The notes under the pieces were generated by a model, which had not been told where the DNA came from, ran no database searches, and was given only the letters and a program-made list of their open reading frames with translations. From an uncultured Verrucomicrobia subdivision 3 bacterium (GTDB lineage: Bacteria > Verrucomicrobiota > Verrucomicrobiia > Limisphaerales > UBA11358): a DNA stretch of 9,507 nt. The stretch spans positions 1 to 9,507 of the forward strand of contig CAIOUK010000132.1 of NCBI GenBank assembly GCA_903861445.1, written 5' to 3'. The position numbers and the translations under genes were made by a program. Shown in pieces: positions 1-5,574 of this stretch (positions are counted from its first letter, which is position 1; every line of letters begins with the position of its first letter).

Positions 1-277
1 CGTGTTCCCACGGCGGGCGCTCGGCACTTCGTTGCGGGCGCTGGCCCTCGGCCAACCTTTTCGCCAAAGGCCGGGCGAGCAATACGAATTAAAATGTTAG
101 CTCTTGCTCTAGTCTGCTTAATTACACACCACAGATTGAAAAAAGTTGCAAACCGTTTTCAGCGGATTTTTGGGGATGCAAAAAACAGCCAGAAAGCTTT
201 TAGGCTGGACGCTGCTGCGTCAGTTTGTGCTCCGCTTGATGACTAGCGCTGGCGCGCAAATCTTCGCGTCTATGTCT

Positions 278-293
278 GGCGGAAGGTTCCGCC
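278..293. repeat. Short palindrome (7-bp inverted repeat)
   Basis: GGCGGAA at 278-284 and TTCCGCC at 287-293 are perfect reverse complements separated by only two bases, so this is a compact palindrome rather than a normal hairpin with a comfortable loop. No T-run follows on either strand, so it is not a standard intrinsic terminator. It could be a protein-binding site or chance; no neighbouring gene explains it. Confidence 0.35.
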
Positions 294-324
294 GAAGTAG
301 CCACCCCAAAAACCTTTTGTCGCA

Positions 325-628
325 CTACAAATTTGAAACTAAATCCCACAAACGGCGGTCTTGCTGCTGCAACATCGCCAGAACCTTCTCGGTCGGTAAC
401 GTCCGGTTGGCGTGTCGAGTTCTATTCGACTGCGGCGTTGACAGAAGCACTGTTCGTGATGTTGAAGGTTGCGTTGCCGCTGATCCCAAAATAGCCTTGG
501 TGGGTTGTCCGAAAGAAAGCGAAAATCACCGAAAGCAGGAAACCAAGAAAAATCACCAAGCCAAGACCAATAAGCCAACCACGCCAAGAGTCGCCATGAC
601 TGAAATCGAACAAAAGACCAAACGACAA
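325..628 (-). pseudogene. Possible decayed small membrane-protein gene
   Basis: I do not recognise the family. An open frame at 628-422 (TTG first codon, 68 residues) contains a strongly hydrophobic segment of about 20 residues (WLIGLGLVIFLGFLLSVIF) with an Arg after it and a polar tail ending NSASVNAAVE. After its stop, the next frame over continues to a stop at 325-327 and reads like a genuine helical C-terminus: LPTEKVLAMLQQQDRRLWDL. A third hint is an ATG at 597-595, in the same frame as that tail, whose 14 codons are also hydrophobic (MATLGVVGLLVLAW) before a TGA. This pattern fits a roughly 90-residue single-span membrane protein broken by one or two frameshifts. It also fits coincidence: the TTG has no properly spaced Shine-Dalgarno (GAAGG abuts it). 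It would be divergent from the oxidoreductase gene. Confidence is low. Confidence 0.22.
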
Positions 629-658
629 CCTTCAAATGGATTCGGCAATACAGCTGCC

Positions 659-663
659 GGAGG
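659..663 (+). promoter_or_regulatory. Ribosome binding site deciding the oxidoreductase start
   Basis: GGAGG lies seven bases before the ATG at 671, a near-ideal Shine-Dalgarno. It favours 671 over the in-frame ATG at 596 (weaker AAGAG, five-base spacing) and over the far upstream TTG at 146. Confidence 0.7.
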
Positions 664-670
664 TTTCTTG

Positions 671-2344
671 ATGATAGCCACGCTGTTGTGCGTTTGCGCT
701 TGCGCGCTCTCGTGTCACGGCGGTGAAAAGAGTGATCCCTTCTACTACCGCCCGGCAACGGCGCGCAAGCCGGCGCAGATCGAATGTGAGGTCGCGGTTT
801 ATGGCGGCACCCCCGCGGGAGTCACCGCAGCCATCCAAGCCGCGCGCATGGGCCGCAAGACCCTGCTGCTCTCCTTCGACCGGCACGTCGGCGGGATGAC
901 CTCGGGCGGGCTCACCGCCACCGATCTCGGCAAGAAGGAATCCATCGGCGGTCTCGCGCTGGACTTCTACACGCGGCTCGGGAAGAACAAGGACTTCAGC
1001 CCTTCGGAAGCCGAAGCGCTCTTCCTGACCATGCTCCGAGAGGCGGGCGTGAAGGTGCTTCTCGGGCGCTGTCTGGAGTCCGTCGAGATGAAGGACAACC
1101 GCATCGTTTCCGCCACTTTTGAAACGGGCGAGCTGATCAAGGCGGCGGTGTTCATCGATTCAACTTACGAGGGCGATTTGCTGGCGGCGGCCAAGGTGTC
1201 TTACCGCGTGGGGCGGGAGTCGAGGAGTGCCTTCGACGAATCGCTGGCCGGCCAGTGGCAGAAGGCTTCATGGCGGAGCGTCTATAAATTCTGCCAGCTG
1301 CCGATTAGCCCATTTGTAATCCCGGACGATCCATCCTCCGGCCTGCTACCGGAGATTTCCCCACACAAACCGGGCGCGCCGGGTGAGGGTGATTACCGGG
1401 TGCAGGCTTACAACTTCCGCATGTTTCTCTCGAATAAGGAGGGACGCGTCCCCTTTCCGAAACCCAGCGGCTACGATCCCGCCCGCTACGGTCTGCTTGC
1501 CCGCTTCCTGAACTTCGACCCGGGCATCAAATGGACGCTCGACTACACGACCAAGCCGATGACGGACGGCCCCGTTCAGATGCGCAAGGGAGACTCGAAC
1601 AACGCGGGCAGCTTCTCTTCGGATTTCGTGGATGGCAGCCACCGCTGGCCAGACGGAACCTTTGAGCCGGTCTCCTTTTCCGAAATGCCGCCGCCGCGCC
1701 GCGGCCTCGCGCTGCCCTTGCCACAGCTATACGAACTGCGCGAAAAAATCTTCCAAGACCACGTGAGCTATCAGCAGGGGTTGCTTTATTTTCTCGCCAA
1801 TGACTCACAGGTCCCCAAGGAACTGCAGGAACGGGTGCGGCGTTTCGGTCTCGACCCGGATGAATTTTGGGAAACCGGCCACTGGCCGCATCAACTCTAT
1901 GTTCGCGAAGGGCGCCGCATGGTTTCCGCATACATCATGACGCAGGCGAACTGTGAATCGATACGCACGGTGGAGGATTCCGTCGGTCTGGCATCCTATC
2001 CGATGGACTCCCACTTTTGCCAACGGGTGGTGGTGGAGGAAAATGGCAAGAAGATCGTGCGCAACGAAGGCGGCCTTGGCGGAGCCCGCACCCCGAAGCC
2101 CTACCCGGTGGCCTACCGCGCCATGGTTCCCAAGCGGGAGGAATGCGCCAACTTGCTGGTGCCGGTCTGCCTGTCGGCGACGCACGTCGCCTACGGTTCC
2201 ATCCGCATGGAACCGGTGTTCATGATTCTCGGCCAGAGCGCGGGCGCGGCGGCTTCCCTCGCAATCGCGGACAAGGTTGCCGTTCAGGAAGTGAACTATG
2301 GCAAGCTCAAGGCACGGCTGATGGCCGACAAGCAGCGGCTGTAA
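671..2344 (+). CDS. Exported FAD-dependent oxidoreductase (PF12831-type)
   Basis: A 557-residue flavoprotein of the FAD-dependent oxidoreductase group common in Planctomycetota/Verrucomicrobiota (some members are labelled xanthan-lyase-like); the substrate is not known. Residues 1 to about 18 are a hydrophobic export signal (IATLLCVCACALSCHGG); Cys15 after ALS could be a lipoprotein anchor, but the lipobox is imperfect. The Rossmann FAD-binding fold begins at about 40: VAVYGGTPAGVTAAIQAARMG, with the GG-x-P-AG dinucleotide loop at 45-50, followed by VGGMTSGGL (73-81). The C-terminal flavin-binding part is equally typical: AYGSIRMEP from 507 and GQSAGAAASLA from 521. Length and both ends look complete. 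The start was chosen from the GGAGG at 659; the ATG at 596 would add 25 residues, including basic ones before the signal, and cannot be excluded. A sulfatase gene follows after 130 bases on the same strand with no terminator visible, so they are probably co-transcribed. Inference: it oxidises a sugar or glycan-derived compound outside the cytoplasm. Family confidence is high, reaction unknown. Confidence 0.87.
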   Translation: MIATLLCVCACALSCHGGEKSDPFYYRPATARKPAQIECEVAVYGGTPAGVTAAIQAARMGRKTLLLSFDRHVGGMTSGGLTATDLGKKESIGGLALDFYTRLGKNKDFSPSEAEALFLTMLREAGVKVLLGRCLESVEMKDNRIVSATFETGELIKAAVFIDSTYEGDLLAAAKVSYRVGRESRSAFDESLAGQWQKASWRSVYKFCQLPISPFVIPDDPSSGLLPEISPHKPGAPGEGDYRVQAYNFRMFLSNKEGRVPFPKPSGYDPARYGLLARFLNFDPGIKWTLDYTTKPMTDGPVQMRKGDSNNAGSFSSDFVDGSHRWPDGTFEPVSFSEMPPPRRGLALPLPQLYELREKIFQDHVSYQQGLLYFLANDSQVPKELQERVRRFGLDPDEFWETGHWPHQLYVREGRRMVSAYIMTQANCESIRTVEDSVGLASYPMDSHFCQRVVVEENGKKIVRNEGGLGGARTPKPYPVAYRAMVPKREECANLLVPVCLSATHVAYGSIRMEPVFMILGQSAGAAASLAIADKVAVQEVNYGKLKARLMADKQRL

Positions 2345-2460
2345 ACAATGCCCAAAGTGCGGGCGTGAAAGGGAATTTTGCGCGGCGCACCGGAGAAGGT
2401 GTTTGCAACCGCCACCGCACCGCCTCGCTGTCCGCGTCTGAATTAGCGCCCACCAATTTT

Positions 2461-2484
2461 ATGAGGAATGAATTATGAGGAATG
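2461..2484 (+). promoter_or_regulatory. Duplicated start region and ribosome binding site of the sulfatase gene
   Basis: ATGAGGAATG occurs at 2461-2470 and again at 2475-2484, separated by AATT. The upstream copy supplies GAGG (2463-2466), eight bases before the sulfatase ATG at 2475. It also creates a five-codon frame (MRNEL, stop at 2476-2478) whose stop overlaps the sulfatase ATG as ATGA. Either the upstream copy serves only as Shine-Dalgarno, or the mini-frame couples translation. Confidence 0.55.
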
Positions 2485-4001
2485 CAATCAAGTGCGGAAC
2501 CGCCGGGCTGGCGTTTCTGCTAGCGGCGGCGGCAGGTGAAAGGCTTGCGGGCGCGGCTTCCATCGCGAAACCGAATATCGTCATCATTTTCACCGACGAC
2601 CAGGGCTATGCCGACGTCGGCAAATTTGGCGCGGAAGGTTTTACGACGCCGAATTTGGATCGCATGGCGGAGGAAGGCGCAGTCTTCCGGAATTTTCACG
2701 TTGCCCAGCCGGTCTGCTCGGCGTCGCGCTGCGCGTTGCTGACGGGTTGTTATCCCAACCGCCTCGGCATCCCTGGTGCGCTTCGGCCCAAGACGAAAGT
2801 CGGCATCAGCGACCAAGAGGTGACGCTCGCGCAGTTGCTCAAGTCGCGCGGCTACGCCACTGGCCTGTTCGGGAAATGGCACTTGGGCGATTCGCCGCAG
2901 TTCCTGCCGCTTCGCCACGGGTTTGACGAGTATTTCGGACTGCCGTTGTCGTGCGACTACTGGCCGGACCATCCAAATTTGATCACGAATTTGCCGCCGA
3001 AACTCGCCGCGATCAAACGTGAATATCCGAATCTACCGATTTGGGACGGCGACAAAAAATTCCGCGAGGAAATGTCCATTGACGACCTGAATCATTTGAC
3101 GACGTGGTATGCCGAGCGCGCGGTGAAGTTTATTGAGAAAAACAAGGGCCAGCCGTTTTTCCTCTACGTCGCGCACAGCATGCCGCACGTGCCGCTGGGG
3201 GTGAGCGACAAATTCCGCGGCAAAACCGCGCGCGGACTCTACGGCGATGTAATCGAGGAAATTGACTGGTCGGTCGGCCAGATTCTCGACGCGCTCAAGC
3301 GGAACGGTCTCGATGAAAACACTTTTGTCATTTTCACGTCGGACAACGGCCCGTGGCTGTGCTACGGCAACCACGCCGGCTCGGCCAAGCCGTTGCGCGA
3401 GGGCAAGGGCACGAATTGGGAAGGCGGCACGCGCGTGCCGTGCATCATGCGCTGGCCCGGCCAAATTCCCGCCGGCGCGGATACGGGGGACATGCTCATG
3501 ACGATTGATTTGCTGCCGACCATCGCGAGGCTTGCCGGGGCGGAGTTGCCGAAAAATAAAATCGACGGCCGCGATGTGTGGCCGATTATCTCCCGCCAGC
3601 CCGCCGCGAAAAATCCACATGGGGCCTACTGGTTTTATTACGGCGTCAACGATCTTGAAGCCGTCACCACCGGCGACGGCAAATGGAAGCTCCAGTTGCC
3701 GCACACATACCGGACCCTGCTCGGCCAGAAACCCGGACGCGATGGCGTGCCGGGGAATTACACGAACAGAAAAATTGAAGCCGCCGAACTTTACGATCTC
3801 GTTCACGACAACAGCGAAACCACCGATGTTTCCGCGCAGCATCCGGAAATTGTGAAACAGCTCGAAACCGAGGCGGAAAAAGCCCGGGCGGATTTGGGCG
3901 ATGGACTGACGAAACGGGCGGGTTCGGGTCGGCGTGAACCGGGGCGCTTGACGATGCCGGATCCTCAAGACCGTGGTGAGACCAGTCGCCATAACGACTG
4001 A
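2475..4001 (+). CDS. Secreted type I (formylglycine) sulfatase
   Basis: A 508-residue arylsulfatase-type enzyme that hydrolyses a sulfate ester, probably on a polysaccharide or its oligomers, outside the cytoplasm. Residues 1 to about 28 are a Sec signal peptide (MRNAIKCGTAGLAFLLAAAA, cleavage near LAGAA). The mature protein starts with PNIVIIFTDDQGYADVG; Asp41-Asp42 are metal ligands. The first sulfatase signature is CSASR at 81-85: Cys81 is the residue converted to formylglycine and Arg85 stabilises it. The second signature is GKWHLG at 133-138. The metal-binding Asp290-Asn291 (SDNG) and Lys305 of SAKPLREGK follow as in the family, so all visible catalytic residues are intact. The Cys-type site needs a maturase (FGE or a radical-SAM sulfatase-maturing enzyme), not seen here. 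The family-like end is near GRREPGRL; the last 16 residues (493-508, TMPDPQDRGETSRHND) look like an added tail from stop read-through or end exchange. The sulfated substrate and SulfAtlas subfamily cannot be read from sequence alone. It probably shares a transcript with the oxidoreductase upstream. Confidence 0.95.
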   Translation: MRNAIKCGTAGLAFLLAAAAGERLAGAASIAKPNIVIIFTDDQGYADVGKFGAEGFTTPNLDRMAEEGAVFRNFHVAQPVCSASRCALLTGCYPNRLGIPGALRPKTKVGISDQEVTLAQLLKSRGYATGLFGKWHLGDSPQFLPLRHGFDEYFGLPLSCDYWPDHPNLITNLPPKLAAIKREYPNLPIWDGDKKFREEMSIDDLNHLTTWYAERAVKFIEKNKGQPFFLYVAHSMPHVPLGVSDKFRGKTARGLYGDVIEEIDWSVGQILDALKRNGLDENTFVIFTSDNGPWLCYGNHAGSAKPLREGKGTNWEGGTRVPCIMRWPGQIPAGADTGDMLMTIDLLPTIARLAGAELPKNKIDGRDVWPIISRQPAAKNPHGAYWFYYGVNDLEAVTTGDGKWKLQLPHTYRTLLGQKPGRDGVPGNYTNRKIEAAELYDLVHDNSETTDVSAQHPEIVKQLETEAEKARADLGDGLTKRAGSGRREPGRLTMPDPQDRGETSRHND

Positions 4002-4121
4002 ATGAAAGCGCCGCCTGAAAAATCACTGCCACAATTGCCAGCAATTTGCTAATTTCCCTTTACTGAATCATGTGTTGCAGGTCGCAGCGCGCCATCCCTA
4101 CCGGTTAAAGGCGGGAACTGG

Positions 4122-4147
4122 CCGGCGCCAACGGCGGTTGGCTCCGG
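4122..4147. repeat. Imperfect 11-bp stem-loop downstream of the sulfatase
   Basis: CCGGCGCCAAC (4122-4132) and GTTGGCTCCGG (4137-4147) pair at 10 of 11 positions around a GGCG loop. It is 120 bases past the sulfatase stop. No T-run follows, so it is not a textbook intrinsic terminator; it could stabilise the transcript end, or be a mobile-element remnant. Confidence 0.4.
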
Positions 4148-4299
4148 CGACTTCCATGAGAAGGCAGTCAAGGGGGAATTTCTGTTCACATGGTTTTTTA
4201 TGCTGAATGAGCGCCGATAGCAAGGCGGGAAAGGATCGCACTACCGTGGTCGCAGGATATGGGGCAGTTTAGGGTTGCAAATGCCATTTGTCCAACTTA

Positions 4300-4330
4300 T
4301 TAACGAATCATGGATTCCGGCGATTCCCTT
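4300..4330 (+). other. Candidate degenerate attachment-site copy
   Basis: TTAACGA (4300-4306) followed by CGATTCCCTT (4321-4330) repeats, in the same order and orientation, the TTAACGA (5517-5523) and CGATTCCCTT (5529-5538) found at the tRNA fragment. The gap is 14 bases here and 5 there. The two copies bracket the recombinase gene, so this may be the other end, or a decayed copy, of its attachment site. No tRNA 5' part is visible to its left. A 10-base match can arise by chance, so confidence is low. Confidence 0.25.
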
Positions 4331-4393
4331 AACCAAAGACCACAGGCACCACTAGAGCGGTTTATCCCCAATGCCAACCTCAAATCTCTTCGT

Positions 4394-5428
4394 TCATGCC
4401 GGAAACTGCACCGCATCGCGGTATTGCACCACATCCTCGACCTTCTCCTGCTGATAAATCTGGTGAACCAGTTCCGAGGAGTGATTGACCAGACGCATTG
4501 CCGCCTCACGTGGCACACCCGCACGCCGTAACCGGTTGACGTAGGTGACCCGCAGACAATGGAATGTAAGATGCGTCTTTTTAATCTTGATGAAAAACTG
4601 CTGCCAGCGCCGCGACGGTTGAAACGGAAATTCCAACGTGAACTTTCGCTTGGTCTTGCGGAGTCTTTCAAACAAGGAGCGCAAAGCCGTAGGCATCGGC
4701 ACCGAGAACGCCCTCTCTTCGCCACCTTTGGGTGAGGGAAACGTGATTTTGTCTTCCTTAAAATCAATGCAGGCAAGCGGCAGGTGAGTTTCCCGCAACC
4801 GACAGCCGGTGTGCAGCGATATATCAAAGGCAATTTGCATCCACTCCGGCTCCTCTTTCAATGCTTCCCGAATCTCGGCTACCTCTTTATCGGTCAGTTC
4901 CGGCTTCTTCGCAGCCTTGTCCCGCCGCAATTTGAGGCTGACGAGCGGGTTGGCTTCGGCATGACCGAGCCGGACGGCTTCGCCCATAATCATGGCGAGC
5001 ATCTTCAACTCCATGATGGCGGTATTGCGTCCTACCGTCTTGCCAGTGCGTTTTTTGTAGGTGGTGCGCCACTCGATGTAGTCCAGCGCATTGCGGTAGG
5101 TAATGGCGCGCGGGGAGTGCAAATGCCTTTCTTGCAGCCAGAAGGCCAGCCATTGCCAGTTGCCGAGGTAGCGTTGCAATGTGCTGGGACTTTCGCAATG
5201 CCGTTCCAAGTATTGCGTCACCCAGATGTCCCAACTGCTGCCGTTAATCTCGCCGGCGTTGCGATTGAGTTCCTTGGCTTCAGTCTGGGCGCGCAGGGTG
5301 CGAGCCCGGACGGTTTCGGCTTGGTTGTCGGCACGGAAACCGGTGGAGCGGTTGCGGCGCGTGCCGTCAGCGTCAATAAACTGGATGAACCAGAACGGCG
5401 AGTTTTTCTTGCGGTAGAGGGAGGCCAT
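4394..5428 (-). CDS. Tyrosine recombinase / site-specific integrase
   Basis: A 344-residue phage-integrase-family recombinase, full length and apparently intact. It cuts and rejoins DNA at attachment sites through a covalent tyrosine intermediate. The N-terminal part (about 1-55, MASLYRKKNSPFWFIQFIDA, many basic residues) resembles the arm-type DNA-binding region; about 65-165 is the core-binding helical domain; the catalytic domain follows from about 175. The catalytic set is complete: Arg210 in HTGCRLRE, Lys234 in FPSPKGG, His290-x-x-Arg293 in TFHCLR, His316 in VNHSS, Tyr325 in HQIY. The ATG at 5428 has no recognisable Shine-Dalgarno; it is preceded directly by two ACTGCACT repeats, which may bind a regulator. 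The tRNA 3' fragment lies about 95 bases upstream, indicating the likely target site. No excisionase gene is visible. The substrate element and whether it is still mobile cannot be told from this window. Confidence 0.95.
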   Translation of the reverse strand: MASLYRKKNSPFWFIQFIDADGTRRNRSTGFRADNQAETVRARTLRAQTEAKELNRNAGEINGSSWDIWVTQYLERHCESPSTLQRYLGNWQWLAFWLQERHLHSPRAITYRNALDYIEWRTTYKKRTGKTVGRNTAIMELKMLAMIMGEAVRLGHAEANPLVSLKLRRDKAAKKPELTDKEVAEIREALKEEPEWMQIAFDISLHTGCRLRETHLPLACIDFKEDKITFPSPKGGEERAFSVPMPTALRSLFERLRKTKRKFTLEFPFQPSRRWQQFFIKIKKTHLTFHCLRVTYVNRLRRAGVPREAAMRLVNHSSELVHQIYQQEKVEDVVQYRDAVQFPA

Positions 5429-5445
5429 AGTGCAGTTAGTGCAGT
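5429..5445. repeat. Tandem AGTGCAGT repeats at the integrase start
   Basis: AGTGCAGT occurs at 5429-5436 and 5438-5445, a 9-base period, immediately before the integrase ATG (which reads leftward). On the coding strand this is ACTGCACT-A-ACTGCACT directly against the ATG, where a ribosome binding site would be expected. It may be an operator for autoregulation. Confidence 0.45.
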
Positions 5446-5484
5446 AACCCTGCCGCGAACACCCCTAAAAGTCCAATGTTTTCA

Positions 5485-5510
5485 ACCACTCGTTACCACT
5501 ATAAACCACT
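5485..5510. repeat. Three ACCACT repeats with exact 10-bp spacing
   Basis: ACCACT occurs at 5485-5490, 5495-5500 and 5505-5510, so all three lie on the same face of the helix. They sit between the integrase gene and the tRNA fragment, where integrase arm-type or excisionase sites are usually found in tRNA-targeting elements. That role is inferred from position and spacing only. Confidence 0.5.
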
Positions 5511-5521
5511 CCGCCTTTAAC

Positions 5522-5549
5522 GAGGGTTCGATTCCCTTCGCCCGCTCCA
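5522..5549 (+). other. tRNA gene 3' fragment (tRNA-Gly-like), candidate att core
   Basis: This is the 3' third of a tRNA gene: T-arm stem GAGGG (5522-5526), T-loop TTCGATT (5527-5533), stem CCCTT (5534-5538), acceptor strand CGCCCGC (5539-5545), discriminator T (5546) and encoded CCA (5547-5549). The T stem pairs fully with one G-U. The matching acceptor 5' strand would be GCGGGCG, and with the U discriminator this resembles bacterial tRNA-Gly. No D-arm, anticodon arm or acceptor 5' strand precedes it, so no full tRNA is encoded here. Such fragments are what remains when an element integrates into a tRNA 3' end; the intact tRNA would be at the other end of the element, outside the window. Confidence 0.75.
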
Positions 5550-5574
5550 CTTCTAAAAACTGTCGCAGGACTAC

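Larger units (their letters stand above)
1..670. other. Region without a confident gene at the left edge
   Basis: No recognisable gene. On the plus strand one frame is open from base 1 to the stop at 244-246. Its only ATG (94-96) would give a 50-residue product beginning MLALALVCLITHHRLKK, a short hydrophobic stretch followed by basic residues; I do not recognise it and see no good ribosome binding site before it. The first 80 bases are GC-rich and contain the 9-mer GCGGGCGCT twice (13-21 and 34-42) plus imperfect complementarity between CTCGGCC and GGCCGGGCGAG. A plus frame from a TTG at 146 runs into the downstream oxidoreductase gene, but its residues before about 671 look like random translation. 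The minus strand carries a possible decayed membrane-protein gene, listed separately. The composition is less GC-rich than the genes to the right, as expected for intergenic or decaying sequence. Confidence 0.5.
4002..4393. other. Non-coding stretch between the sulfatase and integrase genes
   Basis: About 390 bases between the convergent ends of the sulfatase (+) and the recombinase (-). I find no supported gene: short frames here are overlaps with the complementary strand of the recombinase gene or lack protein-like composition. It contains a strong imperfect stem-loop (4122-4147) and a sequence resembling the tRNA end at 5517-5538 (4300-4330), both listed separately. No clear T-tract terminator for either gene is visible. 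Confidence 0.6.
4300..5549. mobile_element. Integrase-bearing end of an integrated element at a tRNA gene
   Basis: The recombinase gene, the repeat-rich region before it, and a tRNA 3' fragment are arranged as at the end of many tRNA-targeting genomic islands: recombinase next to the att core, its 5' end facing the tRNA. The right boundary is the tRNA fragment ending at 5549, followed within 26 bases by the 3' end of uxaC. The left boundary is uncertain. It may be the partial att-like copy at 4300 (giving a 1.2-kb integrase-only unit) or lie beyond the window, in which case the sulfatase and oxidoreductase genes are cargo. No other mobility genes are present. Confidence 0.4.

Noticed and set aside
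90..104. GTTAGC as an integron attC core site
   Set aside because: The expected inner and outer paired boxes and an opposite RYYYAAC box are not found in visible sequence, and the bases next to it are AT-rich.
76..120. Resemblance to a tmRNA tag region (pieces reading EQYEL and ALAL before a TAA-like end)
   Set aside because: No single frame gives a tag peptide with a stop, and I find neither the flanking pseudoknots nor the tRNA-like ends. Only scattered short matches support it.
146..670. Long N-terminal extension of the oxidoreductase from a TTG at 146 (732 residues in total)
   Set aside because: The first 175 residues look like random translation, with many Lys/Arg/Cys and no domain. 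A signal peptide and an excellent ribosome binding site begin the protein at 671, so the extension is simply an open frame by chance.
3033..3992. Long minus-strand open frame (319 codons) opposite the sulfatase gene
   Set aside because: It is the complement of a confident sulfatase with intact catalytic motifs. Its translation has no motif and is rich in Arg/Ala, as GC-rich antisense frames usually are.
5429..5549. A complete tRNA gene ending at 5549
   Set aside because: The bases before the T-arm contain repeats and show no GCGGGCG acceptor strand, D-arm or anticodon arm, so only the 3' part is present.
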